Made by a program: the position numbers and the translations under genes. Shown here piece after piece: positions 42,726 through 49,951 of a stretch of 64,000 nt of DNA (its first letter is position 1; each line of letters starts with the position of its first letter). Source of the stretch: Microbispora catharanthi (GTDB lineage Bacteria > Actinomycetota > Actinomycetes > Streptosporangiales > Streptosporangiaceae); assembly GCF_006334915.2 (NCBI RefSeq), contig NZ_VDMA02000006.1, positions 372,001-436,000 on the forward strand, given 5' to 3'. The notes below the pieces were generated by a model. It searched no databases. It saw nothing but the letters and a program-made list of their open reading frames with translations, and had not been told where the DNA came from.

Positions 42726-43376
42726 TCACTCGGTGGGCGGGAGCCGTACGGCCGTGTAGCGGCGCAGGTCGTCCTCGCCGAGCGGAGCTCCGGGGAGGGG
42801 CGACTCCACGTCGGCGCGCAGGCCGTCCAGCATGATCTCCACCACGCGTCCCATGGCCTGCTCGTTGTGCATGCCCGGTGGCGTGTACACGTTCAGGGTC
42901 ATCAGCAGGGCGATGTCGCCGGGGCCGATGTCGGCGCGCAGCACGCCGTCCGCCTGCGCCCGTTCGATCATCCGCAGGACGGCGACGATCACCCGCTGCC
43001 GGAGCTCGTGCAGGTCGGCGCCGGCGCGCATCCGCTGGTGCAGGTGCGGTTGGAGCTTCGCCGGCAGCACGCCCAGCCGCAGGGCCACCGAGCCGCGCAG
43101 GAAACGGCACAACGCGTGCCAGGCGTCCGGCTCCTCCTGCCAGGCCGTCTCCGCCAGGTCCACAAGCCGGCGCAGGCTCTGCTCGCCGACCGCCCGGAGG
43201 AGCGCGTCCCTGTCGGGGAAGCGGCGGTAGAGCGTGCCGACGCCCACGCCCGCCCGGCGGGCGACCTCCTCCAGCGGCACGTCGACGCCCTGCTCCAGGA
43301 ACAGCTCCTGGGCCGCGGCGACGATCAGGTCCCGGTTGCGGCGTGCGTCGGCGCGCAGCCCCTTCTCCACTGCCAC
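42726..43376 (-). CDS. TetR-family transcriptional regulator
   Basis: A 216-residue repressor-type protein. The N-terminal helix-turn-helix is ARRNRDLIVAAAQELFLEQG, then VPLEEVARRAGVGVGTLYRRFPDRDALLRAV, very typical of TetR. The C-terminal ligand domain (about 85-190) is unassigned. It is divergent from a flavin monooxygenase gene across about 80 bases containing inverted and direct repeats, so it most likely represses that gene and itself. The GTG start at 43376 fits the family N-terminus. Confidence 0.9.
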   Translation of the reverse strand: MAVEKGLRADARRNRDLIVAAAQELFLEQGVDVPLEEVARRAGVGVGTLYRRFPDRDALLRAVGEQSLRRLVDLAETAWQEEPDAWHALCRFLRGSVALRLGVLPAKLQPHLHQRMRAGADLHELRQRVIVAVLRMIERAQADGVLRADIGPGDIALLMTLNVYTPPGMHNEQAMGRVVEIMLDGLRADVESPLPGAPLGEDDLRRYTAVRLPPTE

Positions 43377-43396
43377 CTCACGAAGGATCTGGACGT

Positions 43397-43450
43397 TTTT
43401 CCTCCGGTTAGGATACCGTCGCTTATGCGGAGGAAAATCTTCCGGTTAGG
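43397..43450. promoter_or_regulatory. Likely TetR operator region
   Basis: Between the divergent TetR and monooxygenase genes: a perfect 10-bp inverted repeat TTTTCCTCCG/CGGAGGAAAA (43397-43406 and 43428-43437), and a direct repeat TCCGGTTAGG at 43403-43412 and 43441-43450. TAGGAT at 43410 could be the -10 of the monooxygenase gene and lies inside the repeats. Confidence 0.55.
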
Positions 43451-43459
43451 GGGTGCGTG

Positions 43460-44611
43460 ATGAGCACAGCGCTGATCTCGGGGGCCGGGATCGCGGGCCC
43501 GACGCTGGCCTACTGGCTGGCGAGGCACGGATTCCGGGTCACGGTCGTGGAACGCGGGGGAAAGCCCCGGTCCAGCGGCAACCCGGTGGACGTCAGAGGG
43601 CCGGCCGTCACGGTCGCGGAACGGATGGGCGTCATGCCCCGGCTGCGCCGGGCCGCCACCGGCACGACGGGGGTCAGCTTCGTCGACGCGGCGGGCAGGC
43701 GGGTCGGCCGGATGGACATGCGCGCCGTGCAGCGGCCGGACGAGGTCGAGGTGCCGCGCGGCGACCTCGCGTCGATCCTGTACGAGGCGAGCCGCGACCA
43801 CGCCGAGTTCCTCTTCGACGACTCCATCACGGCGCTCGGCCAGGACGAGCACGGGGTGGACGTCGCCTTCGAGCGCGCCGCCCCCCGCCGCTTCGACCTG
43901 GTGATCGGAGCCGACGGCCTGCACTCGGTGACGCGGCGCCTGACGTTCGGCCAGGAGACGGGGACGCCGCAGAGCGGGCTCGTGCGCCACATGGGCCTGT
44001 ACGTCGCGACGATGCCGCTCCCCGACGGGGCGGCCGGAGCGGGCCGGGACATTCTCATGCACAACACGCCCGGCAAGGCGATCGCCGTCAACCCCCGGCC
44101 CGCGGGCGCGTTCTTCCTCTACCGCAGCCCGGCGGCGCCGGGGTTCGACCACCGCGACACCGAGCAGCACAGGCGGATGCTGATCGACGCCTTCGCGGAC
44201 GTGTCCTGGCGGGCGCCGGAACTGCTCGACCACGTACGCACCGCCGGTGACCTCTACTTCGACTCCGTCAGCCAGGTGCGCCTGCCCCGGTGGTGGAAGG
44301 GCCGCGTCGCGCTCCTCGGCGACGCCGCGTCCTGTGTGTCGCTGTTCGGAGACGGTTCCACCCTGGCCATGGCGGGGGCGTTCACCCTCGCCGAGGCACT
44401 GGCCGCCCGCTCCGGCGACCCCGCGGCGGCCTTCCGGCGGTACGAGGCGGCGCACCGGCGCCTGGTGGACCCCAAGCAGCGCAACGTCGCGCAGGCGTCG
44501 GCACTTCTCGCTCCCGCGACGCGAGGCGGCATCCTCGCCAGGAACCTGGCCACCCGCCTGTGGCCCGCCGTGGCCGCCGCCACACGGCTCAAGCACGCTC
44601 TCGCGTGGTGA
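43460..44611 (+). CDS. FAD-dependent monooxygenase (PHBH fold)
   Basis: A 383-residue flavin hydroxylase. The N-terminal FAD motif is ALISGAGIAGPTLAYWLARHGFRVTVVER; then the DG motif FDLVIGADGLHSVTRRL, and the second FAD motif RVALLGDAASCVSLFGDGSTLAMAGAFTLAEAL. It resembles TetX/rifampicin-monooxygenase-like and polyketide-tailoring hydroxylases. The substrate is not predictable, and a drug-inactivating role under TetR control is possible. ATG 43460 is next to an in-frame GTG at 43457; GGGGG precedes both. Confidence 0.88.
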   Translation: MSTALISGAGIAGPTLAYWLARHGFRVTVVERGGKPRSSGNPVDVRGPAVTVAERMGVMPRLRRAATGTTGVSFVDAAGRRVGRMDMRAVQRPDEVEVPRGDLASILYEASRDHAEFLFDDSITALGQDEHGVDVAFERAAPRRFDLVIGADGLHSVTRRLTFGQETGTPQSGLVRHMGLYVATMPLPDGAAGAGRDILMHNTPGKAIAVNPRPAGAFFLYRSPAAPGFDHRDTEQHRRMLIDAFADVSWRAPELLDHVRTAGDLYFDSVSQVRLPRWWKGRVALLGDAASCVSLFGDGSTLAMAGAFTLAEALAARSGDPAAAFRRYEAAHRRLVDPKQRNVAQASALLAPATRGGILARNLATRLWPAVAAATRLKHALAW

Positions 44612-44689
44612 GTGCGGGCGTGGTGCCGGTGGCGGACTCGGCCGACCACCCAGGTCGCGGTCACCGGCTCCGGCCCGCGCGTCGTCCCC

Positions 44690-45442
44690 TCAGAGACCGG
44701 ACGTCCGCCAGGTGGCGCCGGTCGCGGTGACGGCGAAGGCCTCGTAGCCGTCCAGCTCCTCCACCCACTCCCGGGCGGCGCCGCCCATGGCGAAGGCGCC
44801 GGTGGCGTACGCGTCGGCCAGGGCGAGGTCCGGCCCGATCACCGTCACCGAGGCCAGCTCGGTGGCGGGCCGGCCGGTGTGGGGGTCGATGACGTGCGCC
44901 CCGCGCTCCGCGGTGCCCGAGGTCGCCACGGCGAGGTCGTTGCCCGACACCACGGCGGCGAGGTCTCCCGGACGGAGCGGGTGGGCGACGCCGACCCGCC
45001 AGGAGCGGCCGGGGCCCGCCGCGCCGGACAGCCGCACGTCCCCGCCGCCGTTCACGCAGTGGTCCGGCGCGCCCGCTTCGCGCAGCATGGCGGAGGCCCG
45101 TTCGACCGCCCAGCCCTTGACGATGGCCGAGGGGTCGAGCCGGCCCCCGGGGTAGGCGGTGAAGTATCCGCGGGACCGGTCGCTCACCGATTCGCACATG
45201 CGGAGGATGCCGGCCACCTCCGGCGGGCAGTCGGCCAGGGTGATCTCGCCCCGGCCCAGCCGGCTGACCGGGCTGTCCGGCTTGTAGGTCGAGAAGACCT
45301 CGTCGACGTGGTGCAGCCAGGCCACCGCCTCCGACAAGGCCGCCGCGACACGCGGCCCGTCCTCGTCGTCGTGACGTCCGTCGGAGTGGCGTACGTCGAA
45401 GGAGAAAACGGTGCCCATCACATGCTCGACGTGGCGGGTCAT
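44690..45442 (-). CDS. apbE: FAD:protein FMN transferase
   Basis: A 250-residue ApbE. RHVEHVMGTVFSFDV is the N-terminal motif (MGT), GRLDPSAIVKGWAVERAS is the FAD-binding segment, CVNGGGDVRLSG, then ERGAHVIDPHTGRPATELASVTVIGPDLALADAYATGAFAMG with the metal-binding Asp/Thr residues. It transfers FMN from FAD to a threonine of a target protein, here surely the neighbouring FMN-binding protein (motif DTVSGATYTS). ATG overlaps the stop of that gene (ATGA). No signal peptide is evident, so modification may occur before or independently of export. Confidence 0.92.
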   Translation of the reverse strand: MTRHVEHVMGTVFSFDVRHSDGRHDDEDGPRVAAALSEAVAWLHHVDEVFSTYKPDSPVSRLGRGEITLADCPPEVAGILRMCESVSDRSRGYFTAYPGGRLDPSAIVKGWAVERASAMLREAGAPDHCVNGGGDVRLSGAAGPGRSWRVGVAHPLRPGDLAAVVSGNDLAVATSGTAERGAHVIDPHTGRPATELASVTVIGPDLALADAYATGAFAMGGAAREWVEELDGYEAFAVTATGATWRTSGL

Positions 45443-46089
45443 AGGCCGGCCTTGTCGAGCGCGCTCTGCAGGGAGCGGGTGTAGCCGTCGCTGGTGTACG
45501 TGGCGCCGGAGACCGTGTCGATCTGGGCGGACTTCGCCGACAGCGCCTCGTCGTTGAGGATCGGCAGGGCCTCGTTGTTGATCCTGATGTCGCGGTGGTT
45601 GTTCGCCGGGGCGTCGAGCACCTTGATGCCGGCCATCTTCCCACCGGAGACCACGATCGCCACCTGCACCGGTCCCCAGCGGGTGTCGGCGGAGTCGCCG
45701 GTGACGGTCTTGTCGCCGCTGGTGGCACCCGCGGTGGCGCCCTGCCCGGTCCAGGATCCCGTGGGATTCGAGGAACCGGCGGCACCGGAGGACTTGGAGG
45801 AACCCGAGGCGCCGGAGGAACCGGCGGCACCGGAGGAGCTCCCGCCGAAGCGGTCCCCGTCTCCGTCGTCGAACTCGTCGTGGTCGTCGTCGTGGTCGTC
45901 GTCGTGGTCGCGGTCACGGCCGAAGAAGCCGTCGCCGGAGCCCTCCCCGCTCCCGCCCGCCGTCCCGTCGTCACCCTGCGTGACGGCGGCCGGACGCTCG
46001 GCGAGTGAGGTCACCTCGTGCGGTTTGAAGGACAGCAGCAGCACGAGACCGACGGCGGTCGCGAGCACGGCCAGTATTGCTCTGCGCAT
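45439..46089 (-). CDS. Membrane-anchored FMN-binding protein with Asp/His-rich segment
   Basis: A 216-residue protein. An N-terminal helix (RRAILAVLATAVGLVLLLSF) anchors or exports it. Residues about 50-85 are strikingly acidic and histidine-rich (FGRDRDHDDDHDDDHDEFDD), followed by a Ser/Gly/Ala linker. The FMN-binding domain (about 130-216) ends with IDTVSGATYTSDGYTRSLQSAL. DTVSGATYT fits the ApbE target consensus, the last Thr being the flavinylated residue. ATG 46089 is preceded by GGAAG. It lies between a ferric-reductase-like membrane protein and ApbE and probably relays electrons outside the membrane. Confidence 0.9.
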   Translation of the reverse strand: MRRAILAVLATAVGLVLLLSFKPHEVTSLAERPAAVTQGDDGTAGGSGEGSGDGFFGRDRDHDDDHDDDHDEFDDGDGDRFGGSSSGAAGSSGASGSSKSSGAAGSSNPTGSWTGQGATAGATSGDKTVTGDSADTRWGPVQVAIVVSGGKMAGIKVLDAPANNHRDIRINNEALPILNDEALSAKSAQIDTVSGATYTSDGYTRSLQSALDKAGL

Positions 46090-46109
46090 GGCACTTCCAA
46101 TCCGGATGG

Positions 46110-47483
46110 TCAGAACTCGAACGACTCGTGGTGGATGCGGCGCTTCGGCACCCCGGCGGCCCGCAGGGCGGCGGTGACGGCGCGCGTCATCTCGGCCGGC
46201 CCGCAGACGTACGCCTCGTGGCGGGGCAGGTCCGGCACCAGCCCGGCGAGCGTCGCGGGGGTGAACGGGTCGCCGATCACGGCTCGGGGGCCGACGCAGT
46301 AGCGCAGCGTCGCGCCGCGCGCCCTGGCGATCTCCTCGAGCTCGGCGCGGAACACCAGGTCCCGTTCGTCGCGCGCACGGTAGAGGAGGGTCAGGTCGCC
46401 GGAGGCGGCCGGCACCGACTCGAACAGCGCGCGCAGCGGCGTGATGCCGACGCCGCCCGCGACGAGCAGCACCTTGCGCGCCCGGCGCCCGCTCGCGGTG
46501 AACGCGCCGTACGGCCCCTCGGCGAGCACCCGGGTGCCGGGCCGCAGACCGGCGAGAGAGCGGCTCTGGTCGCCGAGGTCCTTCACCGTGATCCGCATCT
46601 CGCTCGCACCGGGCGGGGCGGACAGCGAGTACGGGTTGGGGGACCACCACAGGTGCCCGGTCAGGAACCGCCAGCGGAAGAACTGGCCGGGCTCGGCCCG
46701 CAGCCGGTCCAGGCGCCGTCCGGTCACGTACACGGAGACGACCCCCGGAGCCTCGGGCACCACCCGGGAGACCCTCAGGCGGTGCCGCACGGCCAGTCGC
46801 ACGGGCGTGAGAAAGCGATACCACACGATCAGCGCCGCGACGCCCAAGTAGAGGACGTACCAGGAGGTGCGGGCGACCGGGGCCACGGCGAACTCCGCGC
46901 CCGTGGCGAGCTGGTGCCCGAAGGCCAGCCACGCGGCCAGATAGGTGTAGAAGTGCAGGTGGAACCACGTCTCGTAGCGCAGCTTCGGGCGGATCTTACG
47001 GGCGGAGACGACACCGACGCCCACCAGGAGCAGCAGCGCGACGGTGGCCTTCAGCACGTCGGGATAGGTGAGGTTCAGCGTCACCGTCTCGCGCACCACG
47101 TCGGTGCGGTCGGTCAGCGCGTAACCCCAGATGATCAGCAGCATGTGCGCCACCGCCAGACCGACGACGTAGCGGCCGCCCATGGAGTGCCACCGGGCGA
47201 GCCGGTCGGAGCCGACGCCGCGCTCCAGCGCGGGGACCCGGGCCATCAGAGCCAGCAGCACGGCGATCGCGTATCCGGCGAGCAGCCCGGTGATGCGCCC
47301 CGCGTTCGTCAGCCAGTCGTCGAAGCCCGCGACGCTGGGCGTGTTCGCCCACCACATGCCGACGACCGCGACCACGCCCGCGGCGATGAGCGCCAGGACG
47401 GCCTCTGGGCGGGCCCGCACGCTCCGTCGCGGCGGATGCGCGTGCCCGGTCGTCACCGATGTCCCCGGGAAGGTGGTGGTCAC
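46110..47483 (-). CDS. Ferric-reductase-like transmembrane flavoprotein
   Basis: A 457-residue protein. The N-terminal half has about six helices with paired histidines (ARWHSMGGRYVVGLAVAHMLLI; ETWFHLHFYTYLAAWLAFGHQLA), as in heme-b ferric reductases. The C-terminal half is a ferredoxin-NADP-reductase-like module: PGQFFRWRFL, NPYSLSAPPGASEMRITVKDLGDQS (FAD), VLLVAGGVGITPLRALFE (NAD-ribose) and EAYVCGPAEMTRAV. It would pass electrons from NAD(P)H across the membrane. The GTG start at 47483 has GAGGAGG 5 bases upstream. First gene of the FMN-protein/ApbE operon and divergent from a two-component system. Confidence 0.9.
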   Translation of the reverse strand: MTTTFPGTSVTTGHAHPPRRSVRARPEAVLALIAAGVVAVVGMWWANTPSVAGFDDWLTNAGRITGLLAGYAIAVLLALMARVPALERGVGSDRLARWHSMGGRYVVGLAVAHMLLIIWGYALTDRTDVVRETVTLNLTYPDVLKATVALLLLVGVGVVSARKIRPKLRYETWFHLHFYTYLAAWLAFGHQLATGAEFAVAPVARTSWYVLYLGVAALIVWYRFLTPVRLAVRHRLRVSRVVPEAPGVVSVYVTGRRLDRLRAEPGQFFRWRFLTGHLWWSPNPYSLSAPPGASEMRITVKDLGDQSRSLAGLRPGTRVLAEGPYGAFTASGRRARKVLLVAGGVGITPLRALFESVPAASGDLTLLYRARDERDLVFRAELEEIARARGATLRYCVGPRAVIGDPFTPATLAGLVPDLPRHEAYVCGPAEMTRAVTAALRAAGVPKRRIHHESFEF

Positions 47484-47539
47484 GGCTGCCTCCTCGTCGT
47501 CAACACGCGACCCACCGTGCCAACCGAACCTCTTGTTTT

Positions 47540-47574
47540 CCTATGAACCGGGGCACCTGCGGACCATTCATAGG
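47540..47574. promoter_or_regulatory. Inverted repeat between flavin operon and two-component system
   Basis: CCTATGAA (47540-47547) and TTCATAGG (47567-47574), perfect 8-bp arms with a 19-base spacer. It lies in the 150-base region shared by the divergent promoters. TAGGAT (47571-47576) could be the -10 of the regulator gene, so the right arm overlaps a promoter. A response-regulator or repressor site is likely. Confidence 0.55.
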
Positions 47575-47632
47575 ATTCTCTGAGGCGGCTCACAGGGTAG
47601 GCCCGGTGAGCGGGGAGGACCCTGTAGGCATC

Positions 47633-48361
47633 ATGCGTAAGACTTCGAACGACCAGCCCGGACTGGTCCGCCCCGACGGAACCCCCGTACGCGTCCTCGT
47701 GGTCGACGACGAACCGGACCTCGTCGAGGTCCTCGCCGCGGTGCTGAAGTACGAGGGATGGGAGGTGCGCACGGCGGGTGACGGGACGTCGGCCGTGCAG
47801 GAGGCACGGGAGTTCCAGCCCGACGCGGTGCTGCTGGACGTGATGCTGCCCGACTTCGACGGGCTGGAGGTGCTGCGCCGCCTGCGTGCCGAGGCCCCGG
47901 ACGTGTGCGTACTGTTCCTGACCGCGCGCGACGCGGTGGAGGACCGCATCGCGGGCATCACGGCGGGCGGGGACGACTACGTGACCAAACCGTTCAGCCT
48001 GGAGGAGGTGCTCGCCCGGCTGCGCGGGCTGCTGCGCCGCGCCGGCATGGCGCGCAGCGCCGAGGGCGACCGGCTGGTGGTGGGCGATCTGGTGATGGAC
48101 GAGGACGCCCGCGAGGTGACCCGGGACGGGGAACTGGTCGATCTCACGCCGACCGAGTTCGAGCTGCTGCGCTTCCTCATGCGCAACCCCCGGCGCGTGC
48201 TGAGCAAGGCGCAGATCCTCGACCGCGTCTGGTCGTACGACTTCGGCGGGCAGGCGCACGTGGTCGAGCTGTACATCAGCTACCTGCGCAAGAAGATCGA
48301 CGCCGGCCGCAGGCCGCTGATCCACACGGTGCGGGGCGTGGGATACGTCCTGCGGCCGTGA
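47633..48361 (+). CDS. OmpR-family response regulator
   Basis: A 242-residue regulator. Receiver: VLVVDDEPDLVEVL, phospho-acceptor Asp69 in LLDVMLPDFDG, FLTARDAVEDRIAG, YVTKPFSLEEVLARL. C-terminal winged helix: DLTPTEFELLRFLMRNPRRVLSKAQILDRVWSYDFGG...[10 protein letters not shown]. It matches the PrrA/TcrX-like actinobacterial group. ATG 47633 is used; GTG 47606 in frame is an alternative giving 9 more residues. The kinase gene follows after 10 bases. Divergence from the flavin operon suggests that operon as a target. Confidence 0.9.
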   Translation: MRKTSNDQPGLVRPDGTPVRVLVVDDEPDLVEVLAAVLKYEGWEVRTAGDGTSAVQEAREFQPDAVLLDVMLPDFDGLEVLRRLRAEAPDVCVLFLTARDAVEDRIAGITAGGDDYVTKPFSLEEVLARLRGLLRRAGMARSAEGDRLVVGDLVMDEDAREVTRDGELVDLTPTEFELLRFLMRNPRRVLSKAQILDRVWSYDFGGQAHVVELYISYLRKKIDAGRRPLIHTVRGVGYVLRP

Positions 48362-48371
48362 TCGCGCCGCC

Positions 48372-49892
48372 GTGACCGGCTCGCCGCGCCACACGGTGCC
48401 GCGTACGCGCCGCCGCCTGCTTCGCCTGGTGCCGACGACGCTGCGGGCCCGCCTGGTGGTGGGCACGCTGGTGCTGCTCGTGCTCGCCTGCGCGGCGGCC
48501 GGGGCGGCCTCGTCCCTCCTGCTCGAACGCTTCATGGTCGAACGAGTGGACCAGCAGCTGTCCGTGACGGCCGGGCGGTTCGCGGCGAGCCTGGCCCACG
48601 AGGAGCGCGAGCACGGGTATCCGCGCAATCCGTACGGCGAGCGCGGCGACTCGCGCGGCCAGGCCCCCGGCACGCTGGGCGTCCTCGTCCGGGACGGCCA
48701 GGTGGGCGAGCCGGCGGTGGTGGGCCGGGCCGACCCGGTCCTGTCCGCGGCGGACCAGAGGTTGCTGGCCGCCGTCCCGGCCGACGGGCTCGGGCACACG
48801 GTGGACATGTCCTCGGGCGGACTCGACGACTACCGGGTGATGGCCGTGGAGAACGACGACGGGGAGCTCCTCGTCACCGGCCTGCCCCTGGACGACGTGC
48901 GTGACACCGTGCAGCGCCTGCAGATGGCCGAGATCGGGGTGTTCGCCGTCGTCGTGCTCGTCACCGGGATCGCCGGGGCCGTCTGGGTGCGGCTGTCGCT
49001 GCGCCCGCTGGACCGGGTCGCGGCCACGGCCCGGCGCGTGGCCCGCCTGCCGCTGGCCGACGGTGAGGTGGCGCTGCCCGAGGGGGTGCCCGACGAGGAC
49101 CCCCGCACCGAGATCGGCCAGGTGGGGGAGGCCTTCAACCGCATGCTCGGCCACGTGGGGCGGGCCCTCGCCCACCGCCACGCCAGCGAGCAGCGGATGC
49201 GCACCTTCGCGGCCGACGCCAGCCACGAACTGCGCACCCCGCTCGCCACCGTCCGCGCCCACGTCCAGCTCGCCCGGCGCGACGAGCGGGCCGTCCCCGG
49301 CGCCGTGCGGCACGCCCTGGAACGCATCGACGCCGAGTCGGCCCGCATGGGCACGCTCGTGGACGACCTGCTGCTGCTCACCCGGCTCGACGCCGGCCGC
49401 CCGCTGGCGCGCGAGGTGGTCGATCTGACCCGCCTGGCCATCGACGCGACCGGCGACGCCCGCGCCTACGGGCCCGACCACCGCTGGAGGCTCGATCTGC
49501 CCGAGGAGCCGGTCACCGTGCCCGGGGACCCCGACCGGCTCCACCAGGTGGTGGCCAATCTGCTGGGTAACGCCCGCGCGCACACCCCGCCCGGCACGAC
49601 GGTCACCGTGGCCTTGCGTGTGCCCGGCCCGGACACGGTGGAGCTGACCGTGACCGACGACGGCCCCGGCATCCCCGAGGACCTTCAGGGCGAAATCTTC
49701 GAGCGGTTCGTCCGCGCCGACAAGGCCCGCACCCGGGCCTCGGGCGGCAGCGGCCTGGGGCTCGCGATCGTCAAGGCGGTGGTGGCCGCGCACGGCGGCA
49801 CCGTCGACGTCGAGAGCCGTCCCGGCCGTACGGCGTTCCGGGTCATACTGCCCGCCGGGCCTGTGCCGTCGGACAAGGCGCTTCTCGATTGA
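48372..49892 (+). CDS. Sensor histidine kinase
   Basis: A 506-residue kinase. First transmembrane helix about 27-50 (LVVGTLVLLVLACAAAGAASSLLL), outer domain of about 130 residues, second helix about 178-200 (IGVFAVVVLVTGIAGAVWVRL), HAMP, dimerisation domain with His285 in DASHELRTPLATVRAHVQLA. The ATPase domain has NLLGNARAHTPP (N box), VTDDGPGIPEDLQGEIFERFVR and GGSGLGLAIVKAVVAAHGG. GTG 48372 is the first start after the regulator stop. The signal is unknown; redox or iron status would fit the divergent flavin operon, which is inference. Confidence 0.92.
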   Translation: MTGSPRHTVPRTRRRLLRLVPTTLRARLVVGTLVLLVLACAAAGAASSLLLERFMVERVDQQLSVTAGRFAASLAHEEREHGYPRNPYGERGDSRGQAPGTLGVLVRDGQVGEPAVVGRADPVLSAADQRLLAAVPADGLGHTVDMSSGGLDDYRVMAVENDDGELLVTGLPLDDVRDTVQRLQMAEIGVFAVVVLVTGIAGAVWVRLSLRPLDRVAATARRVARLPLADGEVALPEGVPDEDPRTEIGQVGEAFNRMLGHVGRALAHRHASEQRMRTFAADASHELRTPLATVRAHVQLARRDERAVPGAVRHALERIDAESARMGTLVDDLLLLTRLDAGRPLAREVVDLTRLAIDATGDARAYGPDHRWRLDLPEEPVTVPGDPDRLHQVVANLLGNARAHTPPGTTVTVALRVPGPDTVELTVTDDGPGIPEDLQGEIFERFVRADKARTRASGGSGLGLAIVKAVVAAHGGTVDVESRPGRTAFRVILPAGPVPSDKALLD

Positions 49893-49951
49893 TCCTGACC
49901 CCTGGTGATCGGTTCCGGTAATGTCGCCCCGTCCGATACCGGGAGGGGGAC

